DNA from: BOG-908 sp964244615
GTDB lineage: Bacteria; Pseudomonadota; Alphaproteobacteria; Acetobacterales; Acetobacteraceae
NCBI GenBank assembly: GCA_964244615.1
Contig: CAXTJP010000146.1
Location: 1-5,147 of the forward strand
DNA length: 5,147 bases
Reading direction: 5' to 3'
The position numbers and the translations under genes are program-made. The notes below the pieces were generated by a model that was given only the letters and a program-made list of their open reading frames with translations, did not search any database and was not told the DNA's origin. Of this stretch, positions 1 to 5,147 are shown piece by piece (the stretch's first letter is position 1; each line of letters opens with the position of its first letter).

Positions 1-1178
1 TCGCGCTGGTAGCAGATGAACAGCAGCCCGGCATCGTATTCCAGCCCCTGCCGCCACGGCGGCCAGCGCTCGGCGGTCATCTTCAGGCCGTCATTGTACG
101 AGAACGCCCGGCGCAGCATCTGGGCGCCGCCGTTGCTGGCGGCGGCGGCCATCCGCACGTGCGCGTTCTGCGCGATCAGCGGGTTGCCGTCCTGGTCCTG
201 CGCGTCGAGGTCGATGGCGTCCATCATGTGCTTGCCACCGATCGGGGCACCCGAGTATTTGTGCCGGCCGATCGTCTCTTCCTGGAACGAGACGTCGGTG
301 TTGTCCCAGTGCTCCAGCGCGAAGCGGATGCGGCGCACCACCAGGTAGCTGCCATCGCGCATCCAGGCCGGACCTTCATCGGCGACCCAGACCACCTCTT
401 CCAGGCTGGCGGGGTTGGACCTGGTGACACCGCCGGCGGTCTCGCTCGGCCGGCGCGACACCGGGTTCTGGGTGCCGTCATGGAAGCCCATCAGGTTGCG
501 CGGGGTAGCTTCCGCAGCGGCGTTGGCGGTGAAGCCGGTCTGGGTCCAGCGCAGCCGCGCGACGCCGTCGGCGAGCCGGGCCAGTTGCCGGACGGCGTGG
601 AACGCCACCTGCGGGTCGTCGGCGCAGGCCTGCACCGAGAGGTCGCCGCCGGTCCGCTCCGGCTCGAGCTGGTCGCCGTTGAACACCGGCAGGTCGACCA
701 GCGCCTCCGGCCGCTTCGCGCGCAGGCCGTAGCGGTCGCGTCCCTCATGCTCGAACACGCCGGCGCCGAAGCCGAAGGTCAGCGTCAGTCGGGCGGCCCC
801 CATGCCGATGGTCTCGCCGCTGTCCGCACCGGGCGCATCCAGCGACGCACCGAGCGGGGCGGCGGTGTCGCCACCGGCCAGCCGCGCCGCCGCCGCCGTC
901 CAGTCGCGCAGCAGCCGCACCAGGTCGGCCGGCTTGTCGGTGACCAGGTCGAAGGCCGCCAGGCAGGTGTGGTTCTGCCGCGCCGTGACGATGCCGCCCT
1001 GGTTGCGGGCGTAGAACGGTTCCTGTAGCCGCCGGCCGACGCTCTGACCGACGCCGGGTGTCGCGGTGGCGGGCTTCTCGGTCACCGCCGCGGCGGCGCC
1101 CGCGGTGCCGATTGCCGCGACCAGGCCACCGGCGGCGCCCAGGAACCCGCGGCGCGATGCGAACGGACAGCCACTCAT
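1..1178 (-). CDS. efeB: EfeB-type DyP haem peroxidase / deferrochelatase, Tat-exported (3' end cut by window)
   Basis: Dye-decolourising peroxidase of the EfeB class, a periplasmic haem protein that in E. coli works with EfeO and EfeU in iron uptake. It is reported to oxidise ferrous iron and, more controversially, to release iron from haem. Seen here: 392 complete codons, with the C-terminus lost at the window edge (E. coli EfeB is about 423 aa, so roughly 30 residues are missing). The N-terminus has a twin-arginine motif, SRRGFL at residues 8-13, then an Ala/Gly-rich hydrophobic stretch with likely cleavage near residue 31. The DyP motif GFHDGTQNP places the catalytic Asp at 234. The proximal haem-ligand His is H340 in AHVRMA, and the distal Arg is R356 in MLRRAFSYND; spacing fits the E. 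coli residues (D235, H329, R347). QEETIGRHKYSGAPIGG is also typical of the family. The ATG lies one base after the stop of the propeller gene and lacks a good Shine-Dalgarno, suggesting translational coupling. Family assignment is very secure; the haem-iron role is inferred. Confidence 0.95.
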   Translation of the reverse strand, partial: MSGCPFASRRGFLGAAGGLVAAIGTAGAAAAVTEKPATATPGVGQSVGRRLQEPFYARNQGGIVTARQNHTCLAAFDLVTDKPADLVRLLRDWTAAAARLAGGDTAAPLGASLDAPGADSGETIGMGAARLTLTFGFGAGVFEHEGRDRYGLRAKRPEALVDLPVFNGDQLEPERTGGDLSVQACADDPQVAFHAVRQLARLADGVARLRWTQTGFTANAAAEATPRNLMGFHDGTQNPVSRRPSETAGGVTRSNPASLEEVVWVADEGPAWMRDGSYLVVRRIRFALEHWDNTDVSFQEETIGRHKYSGAPIGGKHMMDAIDLDAQDQDGNPLIAQNAHVRMAAAASNGGAQMLRRAFSYNDGLKMTAERWPPWRQGLEYDAGLLFICYQR

Positions 1179-1179
1179 G

Positions 1180-2394
1180 TCAATGTGCCAGGACCAGGGA
1201 GTTGATCTCGTCTTCCACGTAGTAGAAGCCGTTGCCCGACGGCGCCATGGCGATGCCGAACAGGTCGCCCGAGCCGGGCGGCGACTGCGCCTTGTTGGCA
1301 TCGATCCACTGCGCGTAGAGCTGGCGGCCGGCGGCGGGGTCGATCTCCACCACCTGGCCGTTCAGGCCGTTGACCGCCAGCAGGTGGCCGTTAGGCGCGG
1401 TCGCCAGCGCCAGCGGCCGCTTCAGGAAGCCGTCCCGGGTGACCTCCCGCCCGGTGCCGGCGCTGCCGGTGCGGGTGGAGGCGCCGTCGATCGCGCTGAT
1501 GCTGTTGCCGATCGCGTTCGAGACGTAGAGCGTGTCGCGGGCGCCCAGCGCCAGCCCGGTCGGGCCGACGATGAACACGTCCTTGTCGGCCTGCTCGCCG
1601 AAACCGTCGGCGATGACGGTCTGGCTGGTGACGCGGGGTACCTGGCCCGCCGGGATGGCGAGTTCCAGCCGCAGCACGTTGGCCTTATTCACCACAGCCT
1701 GCCCCGGCGCGCCGACGCCGAAGCCGGTGTTGCTGACGAACAGCGTGGCCGAGGTTCCGCGGTCCGTCACCGCCATGTTGCCCCACGGGCCGTCGATGGC
1801 CGGCCCGGTGATGGTCGCGGCCAGCTTGCCGTTCGGGTCCAGCACCAGCAGGCAGCCGCTGCCCTTGGTCGCCGTGGTGCCGTCCTGGCTCGGCAGGCTG
1901 CCGACGATCACCCAGCCGGACCGCAGCATCGTCATCGCCGTGGTCAGGCCGATGCCGCCGGGGCATTGCGGCAGGTGGCGCGGGATGCTGGCGAACAGGC
2001 TCGTCCGCCTGGTGGAGGGATTGTAGTCCACGATGGTGGTGCCGAGACCCTGCAGGTTGCCGCTATTGTTGAAATTGGTGATCAGCACGTCGTCCTTCAG
2101 CACGCGCCCGGCGGAGACCGGGGCCACGACCACCGCGTAGGGGTTCTGGTCGCCGTTGGCGGGCACCGTCGAGGTCAGGATCGTGTGCCGGCGCAGCGTC
2201 TCCAGGTAGCCGGACATCGGCACGTCGGTCGCGCGTGCGGCAACCGCCGGCACGCCAAGCAGGCAGGCACCCGCCAGGGCGGCGCGCGGCAGCAGGTGCT
2301 TGGTCGCGCGTGTCATGGAGGGCGGGCTCCCAGGCTGGGCGTTCGACGAGCCGGACTCGGCCGGACGATTGGTGATAGCGCGAATTACTCGCAT
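1180..2394 (-). CDS. Secreted beta-propeller (NHL-like repeat) protein of unknown function
   Basis: I do not recognise a named family beyond a beta-propeller. Numbered from the internal ATG at 2316 the protein is 378 aa; from the ATG at 2394 it is 404 aa. Residues 8-29 (378 numbering) form a signal peptide with an AxA-type cleavage site before TDVPMSGYL. The mature part repeats blade-like units: hydrophobic strand, small loop, 'LYVSN' or 'LLAVN' strand, then a 'VxxIDP' strand. Examples are residues 59-99, 178-199, 251-277, 300-327 and 350-376, suggesting about six blades. There are only two mature cysteines (118 and 155), which could form a disulphide. The start at 2394 has a near-perfect GGAGGTG six bases upstream and leaves a 40-bp gap after the porin gene; the start at 2316 has a weaker GGGAG ten bases upstream that can fold into a short hairpin. 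I prefer 2394, though it adds a polar 26-residue N-terminal extension. It sits between a porin and efeB, so a periplasmic scaffold, substrate-binding or maturation role is possible but unproven. Confidence 0.85.
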   Translation of the reverse strand: MRVIRAITNRPAESGSSNAQPGSPPSMTRATKHLLPRAALAGACLLGVPAVAARATDVPMSGYLETLRRHTILTSTVPANGDQNPYAVVVAPVSAGRVLKDDVLITNFNNSGNLQGLGTTIVDYNPSTRRTSLFASIPRHLPQCPGGIGLTTAMTMLRSGWVIVGSLPSQDGTTATKGSGCLLVLDPNGKLAATITGPAIDGPWGNMAVTDRGTSATLFVSNTGFGVGAPGQAVVNKANVLRLELAIPAGQVPRVTSQTVIADGFGEQADKDVFIVGPTGLALGARDTLYVSNAIGNSISAIDGASTRTGSAGTGREVTRDGFLKRPLALATAPNGHLLAVNGLNGQVVEIDPAAGRQLYAQWIDANKAQSPPGSGDLFGIAMAPSGNGFYYVEDEINSLVLAH

Positions 2395-2400
2395 TTGGAA

Positions 2401-2407
2401 CACCTCC
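2401..2407 (-). promoter_or_regulatory. Strong ribosome binding site for the beta-propeller gene
   Basis: On the minus strand GGAGGTG lies six bases before the ATG at 2394. It is the best Shine-Dalgarno match in the window and is the reason for choosing the upstream start over the in-frame ATG at 2316. It could be judged against the N-terminal extent of homologues. Confidence 0.65.
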
Positions 2408-2434
2408 GGATGGGATTCAAGCGTTGGGGACGTC

Positions 2435-3979
2435 TCAGAAGGTGACATTGGTGCGAATGCCGAACACCGCCTCGTTGCCGATGCGCTGGCTGGGGTCGAC
2501 CGGGTCCTGGACCCCGCCAGCCGGCGTGAACACGTACTGGAAGTCGGGCTGCACCGCGAGCCAGGGGGCAAGCTGGGCCTGGTAGGTGACCTCGATGAAG
2601 CTCTCGCTGGAGCGGATCGGGGTGGCGCCGCCGTCGAACGCGGCCTGGTCGGCATCGAGCTGCGACGCGCTGCCGCTGATCCTCGCCAGGCCGTAGCCGA
2701 TGCCGAAGGTGTCGCCGTCGCGGCCGGGTAGCGGCGCTTTCAGGGTGAGACCGGCATTGATGCTGAAGTTGGCCAGGTTGCGGTCGCCGGGCGCGCCCAT
2801 CAGGCGGGCGAACACGTCGACCGCGCGAGGACCGTCCGCCACCGGCCGCCACAGCATCTGGTCGAACACGCCGTAGACGCTCCAGTCGTTGCGCAGCAGC
2901 CTGGCATTGCCGTTGCTGTTCGGGTCGGCCAGCGACAGGCCGTCCGTGCCGAAGCGCTGGTCGGGGAAGGCGCCGCTGTCGAACCAGGCCCCCAGCTTGT
3001 AGACGCCGGGCAGGCCGCCGCCTCCCGCGCCGCGGTCCATCTGGCCGACCGAGGGCTGGTTGATCGCGTACTGGATCTCGGCGATCGCCAGCGCGCCGGT
3101 GTTGAAGTTGAACGCGGTGCCGGACTGCTCCGCCCCACGCACCTGGCTGTCGTCGTTGAAGCTGCCGCCAGGCGGGTTGTCGTCGAACAACCCGGCCAGG
3201 ATGGTCAGGTTGTCGAGCGGCTGCGCCCGCAGGCGCACGCCCAGCGACGAGAGCGGATAGGCCGGACCGCCGGCATACAGGTCGACCGACGGGATCAGCG
3301 GCCAGCCCATCATCGTGTTGAGGAACAGGCCGGAACCGGAGCTGCCGATGAACTCCTGGTCCAGGCTCTGCTGGCCGACCTTGACGTCGAGTTTCCCGTC
3401 GAGCAGGGCCTGCTGGTACCACAGCTCCCACAACCGGGTGGCCCGCTGCGCCTCAATGCCGCTCGCCGTCTGCAGGCTGCCGAGGTTGTCGGCGCTGAAG
3501 TTGCGGCCGTGGATCTGGAACGCGCTGATGTTGAAGGTGCCGCCCTGCCAGCCGAACGCGCGGGCGGTATCCAGACCCAGGCTCATCTGGGTCAGTCCGT
3601 CATAGGCGCTCCCGCGGTGGATGCCGCCGGTGACGTTGCCGAACACCTCGCTGGTCTCCAGCAGGCCGAACGAGAGGCCGTAATTCCCGATCGCCGGACG
3701 CAGGCCCCACATGTCGCCGAGCAGGTTGCTGCGCGACGAGGCGAACAGCTGCGTGGTGAAGCCGGGCTCGCCGGGCGACGCGCCCTGCGAGGCCGTCGTG
3801 CCGGCAGAGCCCGGCGTCCCGTTCTGCTGCGTCGCCGCGCCGGGAAGGCCCTGCGAATTCTCCGCACTCTGCGCCATCGCGCCGCCTCGCCACGATGCCG
3901 CCAGCAGGCAGCCGGTCAGCAGGCAGCTCGTCAGCAGGCCGGTGGGAAGGCTTGGATGAAGGCGGGCGCGCTCGGCCAT
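2435..3979 (-). CDS. OprB-family outer-membrane porin
   Basis: A 514-aa beta-barrel porin of the carbohydrate-selective OprB family, expected in the outer membrane as a passive diffusion channel. The N-terminus has a signal peptide (hydrophobic residues 14-29, probable cleavage after AMA at 36). Next is a low-complexity linker rich in G, S, T, Q and P (about 37-73), then alternating amphipathic strands. Visible OprB-like stretches include GDMWGLRPAIGNYGLSFGL near residue 90, the LWELWYQQALLDGKLDVKVG region (about 183-202), and the ending PWLAVQPDFQYVFTPAGG...IGNEAVFGIRTNVTF with the terminal Phe recognised by the BAM machinery. The mature protein has no cysteine, as is usual for such barrels. 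The ATG at 3979 is preferred because GGAG lies six bases before it; a TTG at 3994 in the same frame would add five residues and is less likely. A Fur-box promoter lies directly upstream, so expression is probably iron-repressed. The family is named for sugar uptake, but the setting points to an iron-related substrate (inference). Confidence 0.9.
   Translation of the reverse strand: MAERARLHPSLPTGLLTSCLLTGCLLAASWRGGAMAQSAENSQGLPGAATQQNGTPGSAGTTASQGASPGEPGFTTQLFASSRSNLLGDMWGLRPAIGNYGLSFGLLETSEVFGNVTGGIHRGSAYDGLTQMSLGLDTARAFGWQGGTFNISAFQIHGRNFSADNLGSLQTASGIEAQRATRLWELWYQQALLDGKLDVKVGQQSLDQEFIGSSGSGLFLNTMMGWPLIPSVDLYAGGPAYPLSSLGVRLRAQPLDNLTILAGLFDDNPPGGSFNDDSQVRGAEQSGTAFNFNTGALAIAEIQYAINQPSVGQMDRGAGGGGLPGVYKLGAWFDSGAFPDQRFGTDGLSLADPNSNGNARLLRNDWSVYGVFDQMLWRPVADGPRAVDVFARLMGAPGDRNLANFSINAGLTLKAPLPGRDGDTFGIGYGLARISGSASQLDADQAAFDGGATPIRSSESFIEVTYQAQLAPWLAVQPDFQYVFTPAGGVQDPVDPSQRIGNEAVFGIRTNVTF
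3902..3946. repeat. Three imperfect 15-bp tandem units inside the porin signal peptide
   Basis: Plus-strand units begin at 3902, 3917 and 3932: cagcaggcagccggt, cagcaggcagctcgt and the more diverged cagcaggccggtggg. On the coding strand they encode the repeated five-residue pattern in GLLTSCLLTGCLL, the hydrophobic core of the signal peptide. The unit length is a multiple of three, so copy changes would lengthen or shorten the core without shifting frame. Confidence 0.7.
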
Positions 3980-3985
3980 CTCGTG

Positions 3986-3989
3986 CTCC
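3986..3989 (-). promoter_or_regulatory. Ribosome binding site of the porin gene
   Basis: GGAG on the minus strand, six bases before the ATG at 3979. This spacing favours that ATG over the upstream in-frame TTG at 3994, which would lie upstream of the site. Confidence 0.6.
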
Positions 3990-3994
3990 AGCAA

Positions 3995-4011
3995 CAGCGA
4001 CCACGTCGCCG
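3995..4011 (-). other. Small hairpin in the porin leader
   Basis: The minus strand reads GCGAC-GTG-GTCGC, a perfect five-base-pair stem with a three-base loop, extendable by a G-U and a C-G pair to seven. It lies five bases upstream of the porin Shine-Dalgarno and has no following T tract, so it is not an intrinsic terminator. It may influence leader stability or translation, or be chance in GC-rich DNA. Confidence 0.4.
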
Positions 4012-4021
4012 TCTATTTGTA

Positions 4022-4040
4022 AATGATACTCATTCTCATT
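4022..4040. promoter_or_regulatory. Fur operator (Fur box) upstream of the porin-propeller-efeB operon
   Basis: The plus strand reads aatgatactcattctcatt. The core 4024-4038, tgatactcattctca, matches the Fur inverted-repeat core TGATAATCATTATCA at 13 of 15 positions. In the classic 19-bp register (4019-4037) it matches GATAATGATAATCATTATC at 15 of 19. It stands out as an AT-rich island in GC-rich DNA, sits in the only sizeable intergenic gap, and overlaps the candidate -10 hexamer. Fur bound to Fe2+ would be expected to block transcription of the downstream genes. The iron-related gene content supports the call. A related regulator with a similar operator, such as Mur in alphaproteobacteria, cannot be excluded. 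Confidence 0.82.
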
Positions 4041-4065
4041 TAGAGCCATGGAGCGTTTCCGTCAA
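4037..4065 (-). promoter_or_regulatory. Candidate sigma-70 promoter for the porin operon
   Basis: On the minus strand TTGACG (4065-4060, five of six to TTGACA) is followed after exactly 17 bases by TAAATG (4042-4037, three of six to TATAAT). The -35 overlaps the stop codon of the ABC ATPase gene and the -10 runs into the Fur box, the normal geometry for iron repression. The -10 is weak, so the call is moderate. Confidence 0.5.
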
Positions 4066-5108
4066 GCCGGAAGCGGGTCCGCCGGAAACGCCATCACCTC
4101 GCCCTCGACCTGCACCCGCACCGTCGACCCGGGCGCCGGGACCAGATGCCCCGCCATCCGCGCCACCAGCATGACGTCATCCTGCACGCGCAGCCGGACC
4201 GTCGCATCGGGACCGTAGAACGCCACCGATTCCGTCTGCGCCGCGACCCCGGATGCCTCCATCGGCAGCACGCGGATCTGCTCCGGCCGGATCATGACCT
4301 CGACCGCTCCCGCCGCCACCGGGCCTGCCAGCTGCAGGCGCCCGAGCCGGCACGTCACCCAGCCGGCCTGGGCGATCCCGGGCAGCAGCACCGCCTCGCC
4401 GACGAAACCAGCCAGCCTCGCATCCACCGGCCGGCGATACAGCGTCGGTGGATCGGCCACCTGGATCAGCCGGCCGTCGCGCAGCACCGCCACCTGGTAG
4501 CCCATCGACAGCGCCTCGGACTGGTCGTGGGTCACCAGCAGGGCGGTGGTCCCGGCGTCGGCGAGCGCCGTCGCCACCGCCTGCCTGGTATCGAGCCGCA
4601 GCGCCGCGTCCAATGCCGAGAACGGCTCGTCCAGCAGCACCAGCGCCGGGCGCGGCGCCAGCGCCCGGGCTAGCGCCACGCGCTGCTGCTCGCCGCCGGA
4701 CAGCTCGTGCGGGAAGCGGCCGGCATAGGCGGCGGACAGGCCCACCATGCCGAGCAGCTCGTCGACCCGTCGGCGCTCGCGGCGCGCGCGGCGGTCCAGC
4801 CCGAAGCTCACGTTTGCCGCCACCGACAGATGCGGGAACAGCGCGCCCTCCTGGGCGACGTAGCCGATCCGGCGCCGCTCCGGCGCGAGATGCAGGCCGT
4901 TGCCGGCCACCGCCCGATCGCCGATGCGGATCGAGCCGCTGTCCGCGCGCTCGAAGCCGCACAGCAGCCGCAGCAGCGTCGTCTTGCCGCTGCCGGAGGC
5001 GCCCAGCACCGCCATCAGTCGGCCGGACGCGACCGTCATGTCCAGGCCGCGCAGCACCGGCGCGCCGCGGAAACCCTTGGCCAGACTCTCGATGCGAACG
5101 CCGGCCAT
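4062..5108 (-). CDS. fbpC: ABC transporter ATP-binding protein, probable ferric-iron type (FbpC-like)
   Basis: A 348-aa cytoplasmic ATPase that would power a binding-protein-dependent importer. All nucleotide-binding motifs are intact: Walker A GASGSGKT at 36-43, Q-loop Q86 in the stretch VAQEGALFPHLS, signature LSGGEQQR at 136-143, Walker B LVLLDEP at 156-162 with catalytic E161, D-loop SALD at 164-167, and H-loop H194 in VTHDQSEAL. After FVGE (235-238) comes a C-terminal TOBE-like region with IRPEQIRVLP (273-282). Length and layout fit the FbpC/PotA-like group, and the EGALFPHLS Q-loop context resembles ferric-iron members. The neighbouring Fur box and efeB support iron as substrate, but spermidine, thiamine or phosphonate importers share this fold. 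The ATG follows the stop of the upstream frame by nine bases, with no clear Shine-Dalgarno, suggesting coupling to a permease gene in an ABC operon where the ATPase is last. Confidence 0.88.
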   Translation of the reverse strand: MAGVRIESLAKGFRGAPVLRGLDMTVASGRLMAVLGASGSGKTTLLRLLCGFERADSGSIRIGDRAVAGNGLHLAPERRRIGYVAQEGALFPHLSVAANVSFGLDRRARRERRRVDELLGMVGLSAAYAGRFPHELSGGEQQRVALARALAPRPALVLLDEPFSALDAALRLDTRQAVATALADAGTTALLVTHDQSEALSMGYQVAVLRDGRLIQVADPPTLYRRPVDARLAGFVGEAVLLPGIAQAGWVTCRLGRLQLAGPVAAGAVEVMIRPEQIRVLPMEASGVAAQTESVAFYGPDATVRLRVQDDVMLVARMAGHLVPAPGSTVRVQVEGEVMAFPADPLPA

Positions 5109-5117
5109 GACGATGCG

Positions 5118-5147
5118 TCAGCCGATCGCGGCGGTGGCGCCGAAGCG
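5118..5147 (-). CDS. C-terminal end of upstream gene, probably ABC permease (partial)
   Basis: The reverse strand at the right edge reads nine codons (RFGATAAIG) followed by TGA at 5120-5118. This is the only frame of the three that stops before the ATPase start. In Fbp-type operons the permease gene lies immediately before the ATPase gene, which makes a permease end likely. Nine residues are too few to confirm the family. Confidence 0.4.
   Translation of the reverse strand, partial: RFGATAAIG

Noticed and set aside
159..1028. Plus-strand open frame of 289 codons opposite efeB
   Set aside because: It is antisense to a clear DyP peroxidase with all catalytic residues; its own translation is low-complexity and has no family features.
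2227..2316. Lipoprotein signal in the propeller protein (Cys at residue 18 in AGAC)
   Set aside because: The residues before the Cys do not fit the lipobox, the hydrophobic stretch continues beyond it, and a normal AxA cleavage site follows.
1066..2445. Long plus-strand open frame of 459 codons opposite the propeller gene
   Set aside because: The translation is Arg/Ala/Gly/His-rich with no recognisable domain, and the opposite strand encodes a protein with a signal peptide and propeller repeats. High-GC genes commonly leave long antisense open frames.
2395..2655. Upstream extension of the propeller frame into the porin gene
   Set aside because: The frame stays open to 2655, but that part overlaps the conserved C-terminal porin strands in another frame. 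The ribosome binding site at 2401-2407 marks a start at 2394 instead.
2385..3431. Minus-strand open frame in another register inside the porin gene
   Set aside because: It overlaps the porin frame completely and gives an Arg/Pro/Gly-rich product typical of an out-of-frame read.
3995..4011. Hairpin as an intrinsic terminator of the ABC operon
   Set aside because: The stem is short, it has no following U tract, and it lies downstream of the porin promoter, where termination would silence the porin.
4177..4962. Minus-strand open frame of 261 codons inside the ABC ATPase gene
   Set aside because: It is an out-of-frame shadow; the overlapping frame has every ABC motif.

Overview
The window is GC-rich, compactly coded bacterial DNA with every supportable gene on the minus strand. 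Third codon positions are almost all G or C, which leaves long false open frames on the plus strand. The protein set (OprB-type porin, Tat-exported DyP peroxidase, FbpC-type ATPase) means a Gram-negative proteobacterium. A high-GC alphaproteobacterium, perhaps Acetobacteraceae-like, is my best guess, but that is an inference from style and not a proven assignment.

Read in the direction of transcription (right to left), the window begins with the last few codons of an upstream gene, probably the permease of an iron ABC transporter (5147-5118). Next is a complete FbpC-like ATP-binding protein with a TOBE-type C-terminal region (5108-4062). An 82-bp AT-richer gap follows (4061-3980). It carries a strong match to the Fur operator, a candidate sigma-70 promoter, a small hairpin and a ribosome binding site. 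Downstream are an OprB-family outer-membrane porin (3979-2435), a secreted beta-propeller (NHL-like) protein of unknown function (2394 or 2316 to 1180), and a DyP-type haem peroxidase of the EfeB class with a twin-arginine signal (1178 to beyond position 1). There is no intergenic stretch over 300 bases, and I saw no RNA gene, insertion sequence or CRISPR array.

The layout suggests two iron-uptake modules side by side. The right-hand one is an Fbp-like ferric-iron ABC transporter. The left-hand one looks like a Fur-controlled operon of outer-membrane channel, periplasmic propeller and EfeB. In the canonical efeUOB operon EfeB follows EfeO and the permease EfeU; here a porin and a propeller take the preceding places. 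That unusual cassette is the main point of interest. Whether efeO/efeU-like genes follow efeB cannot be seen because the window ends inside efeB.
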